A stretch of DNA of 7,121 bases from an uncultured Lachnobacterium sp. (GTDB taxonomy: Bacteria; Bacillota; Clostridia; Lachnospirales; Lachnospiraceae). Position 1 is the first letter of the stretch. Every line of letters starts with the position of its first letter. The notes under the pieces are model-generated. The model was not told the origin of the DNA. It worked only from the letters and a program-made list of their open reading frames with translations, and searched no databases. Of the stretch, positions 6,878 to 7,121 are shown in pieces. The DNA lies in NCBI GenBank assembly GCA_945971355.1, contig CAMFPD010000111.1, forward strand, positions 1 to 7,121. Reading direction: 5' to 3'. Position numbers and translations under genes: made by a program.

Positions 6878-6886
6878 TGTGGATAA
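6878..6886 (-). promoter_or_regulatory. DnaA-box consensus match
   Basis: The minus strand reads TTATCCACA exactly, the classical DnaA-binding nonamer. It sits next to an A+T-rich palindrome, just before the flippase terminator. A second site, TTATCCACC (7029-7037, plus), matches 8 of 9. A single perfect 9-mer in 7 kb can arise by chance, so function is unproven. Confidence 0.25.
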
Positions 6887-6892
6887 CCCATG

Positions 6893-6935
6893 ACAGGATT
6901 GGAAATGCAGTTAAGCATTTCCAGTCCTGTTTTTT
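6893..6935 (+). terminator. Intrinsic terminator downstream of the flippase gene
   Basis: A near-perfect 16-bp stem (6893-6908 with 6915-6930, one T-G wobble) carries a 6-base loop, AGTTAA, and ends in a run of T (6930-6935), then ATTT. It lies about 94 bases past the flippase stop. There is no T run on the minus strand, so it serves rightward transcription. Confidence 0.9.
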
Positions 6936-7068
6936 ATTTACTGCATTTTACACAATTTCAGGCATTATAACCTGATTCTGTTGATTTTTCGGACTATTTC
7001 ATCCAGTACAATCATCATTTTCAGCGACTTATCCACCGTCATTATGCCAGTACCCCCAATCCTGGCAA

Positions 7069-7097
7069 TTCGCTTTTTTCAGGGATTCTGGTATACT
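7069..7097 (+). promoter_or_regulatory. Candidate promoter reading off the right edge
   Basis: TTCGCT (7069-7074) is followed after 17 bases by an extended -10, TGGTATACT (7089-7097). A GCGAGG at 7111-7116 could be the ribosome binding site of a gene starting just beyond the window. A 6-bp hairpin (7045-7050/7062-7067) ends just before the -35 box. The -35 match is poor; the extended -10 partly compensates. Confidence 0.35.
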
Positions 7098-7121
7098 TTT
7101 CTTATAGAAAGCGAGGTTGTA

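Larger units (their letters stand above)
6800..7121. other. Gene-poor right end of the window
   Basis: No supported CDS. It holds an A+T palindrome (6864-6876), a perfect DnaA-box match (6878-6886), the flippase terminator (6893-6935), a TATAAT on the minus strand (6969-6964) without a -35 box, a near DnaA box (7029-7037), a 6-bp hairpin (7045-7050/7062-7067), and a rightward promoter-like pair (7069-7097). Short open frames on the minus strand (25 codons at 6965-7042, and 30 codons entering from the right edge and stopping at 7029) are not convincing. Confidence 0.5.

Noticed and set aside
7029..7121. A minus-strand frame of 30 codons entering from the right edge, possibly a gene or transposase tail.
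   Set aside because: No recognisable C-terminus, and it overlaps a promoter-like signal in the opposite direction; no insertion-sequence ends were identified.
1..7121. A CRISPR array, defence island or mobile element.
   Set aside because: No regularly spaced repeats, no cas, transposase or integrase genes, and no duplicated tRNA 3' ends marking an attachment site were seen.

Overview
The window looks like chromosomal DNA of a low-G+C, spore-forming-type Firmicute, most likely a Clostridia member of the Lachnospiraceae kind. The grounds are the A+T-rich codon use, AAGGA-type ribosome binding sites, tRNA genes without encoded CCA, a short clostridial-type MetH and a SpoVB-like flippase. No species call is justified.

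Layout. Bases 1-40 are the unassigned left edge. Bases 73-381 (minus) form a compact, hairpin-rich segment that looks like an independent non-coding RNA gene: it has a plausible promoter (387-416) and an intrinsic terminator with six U (73-101), and its family could not be recognised. Bases 471-638 (minus) hold a two-tRNA operon, tRNA-Val(TAC) then tRNA-Met(CAT), driven by an exact-consensus promoter (675-703) and ended by a strong terminator (438-467). Bases 639-809 hold that promoter and T-rich repeats, but no gene. A short cobalamin-dependent methionine synthase (810-3263, minus) is divergent from a Cof-type HAD phosphatase (3397-4236, plus). The HAD gene converges, with only 27 bases between stops, on a group I cysteine desulfurase (4264-5409, minus). 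The desulfurase is divergent from a SpoVB/MOP-type membrane flippase (5492-6799, plus; possibly starting at 5453), which is followed by a strong terminator (6893-6935). The last stretch, 6800-7121, has no convincing gene. It holds the terminator, a perfect DnaA-box consensus, a near-match to that box, and a promoter-like signal reading off the right edge.

How the genes work together. They are mostly single-gene transcription units on alternating strands, so this is ordinary core-genome housekeeping rather than one pathway. MetH makes methionine from homocysteine, NifS supplies sulfane sulfur from cysteine, and the flippase probably moves a lipid-linked precursor for cell envelope or spore cortex. 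There is no transposase, integrase, CRISPR array or defence gene. The element most deserving a second look is the unassigned structured RNA next to the tRNA operon.
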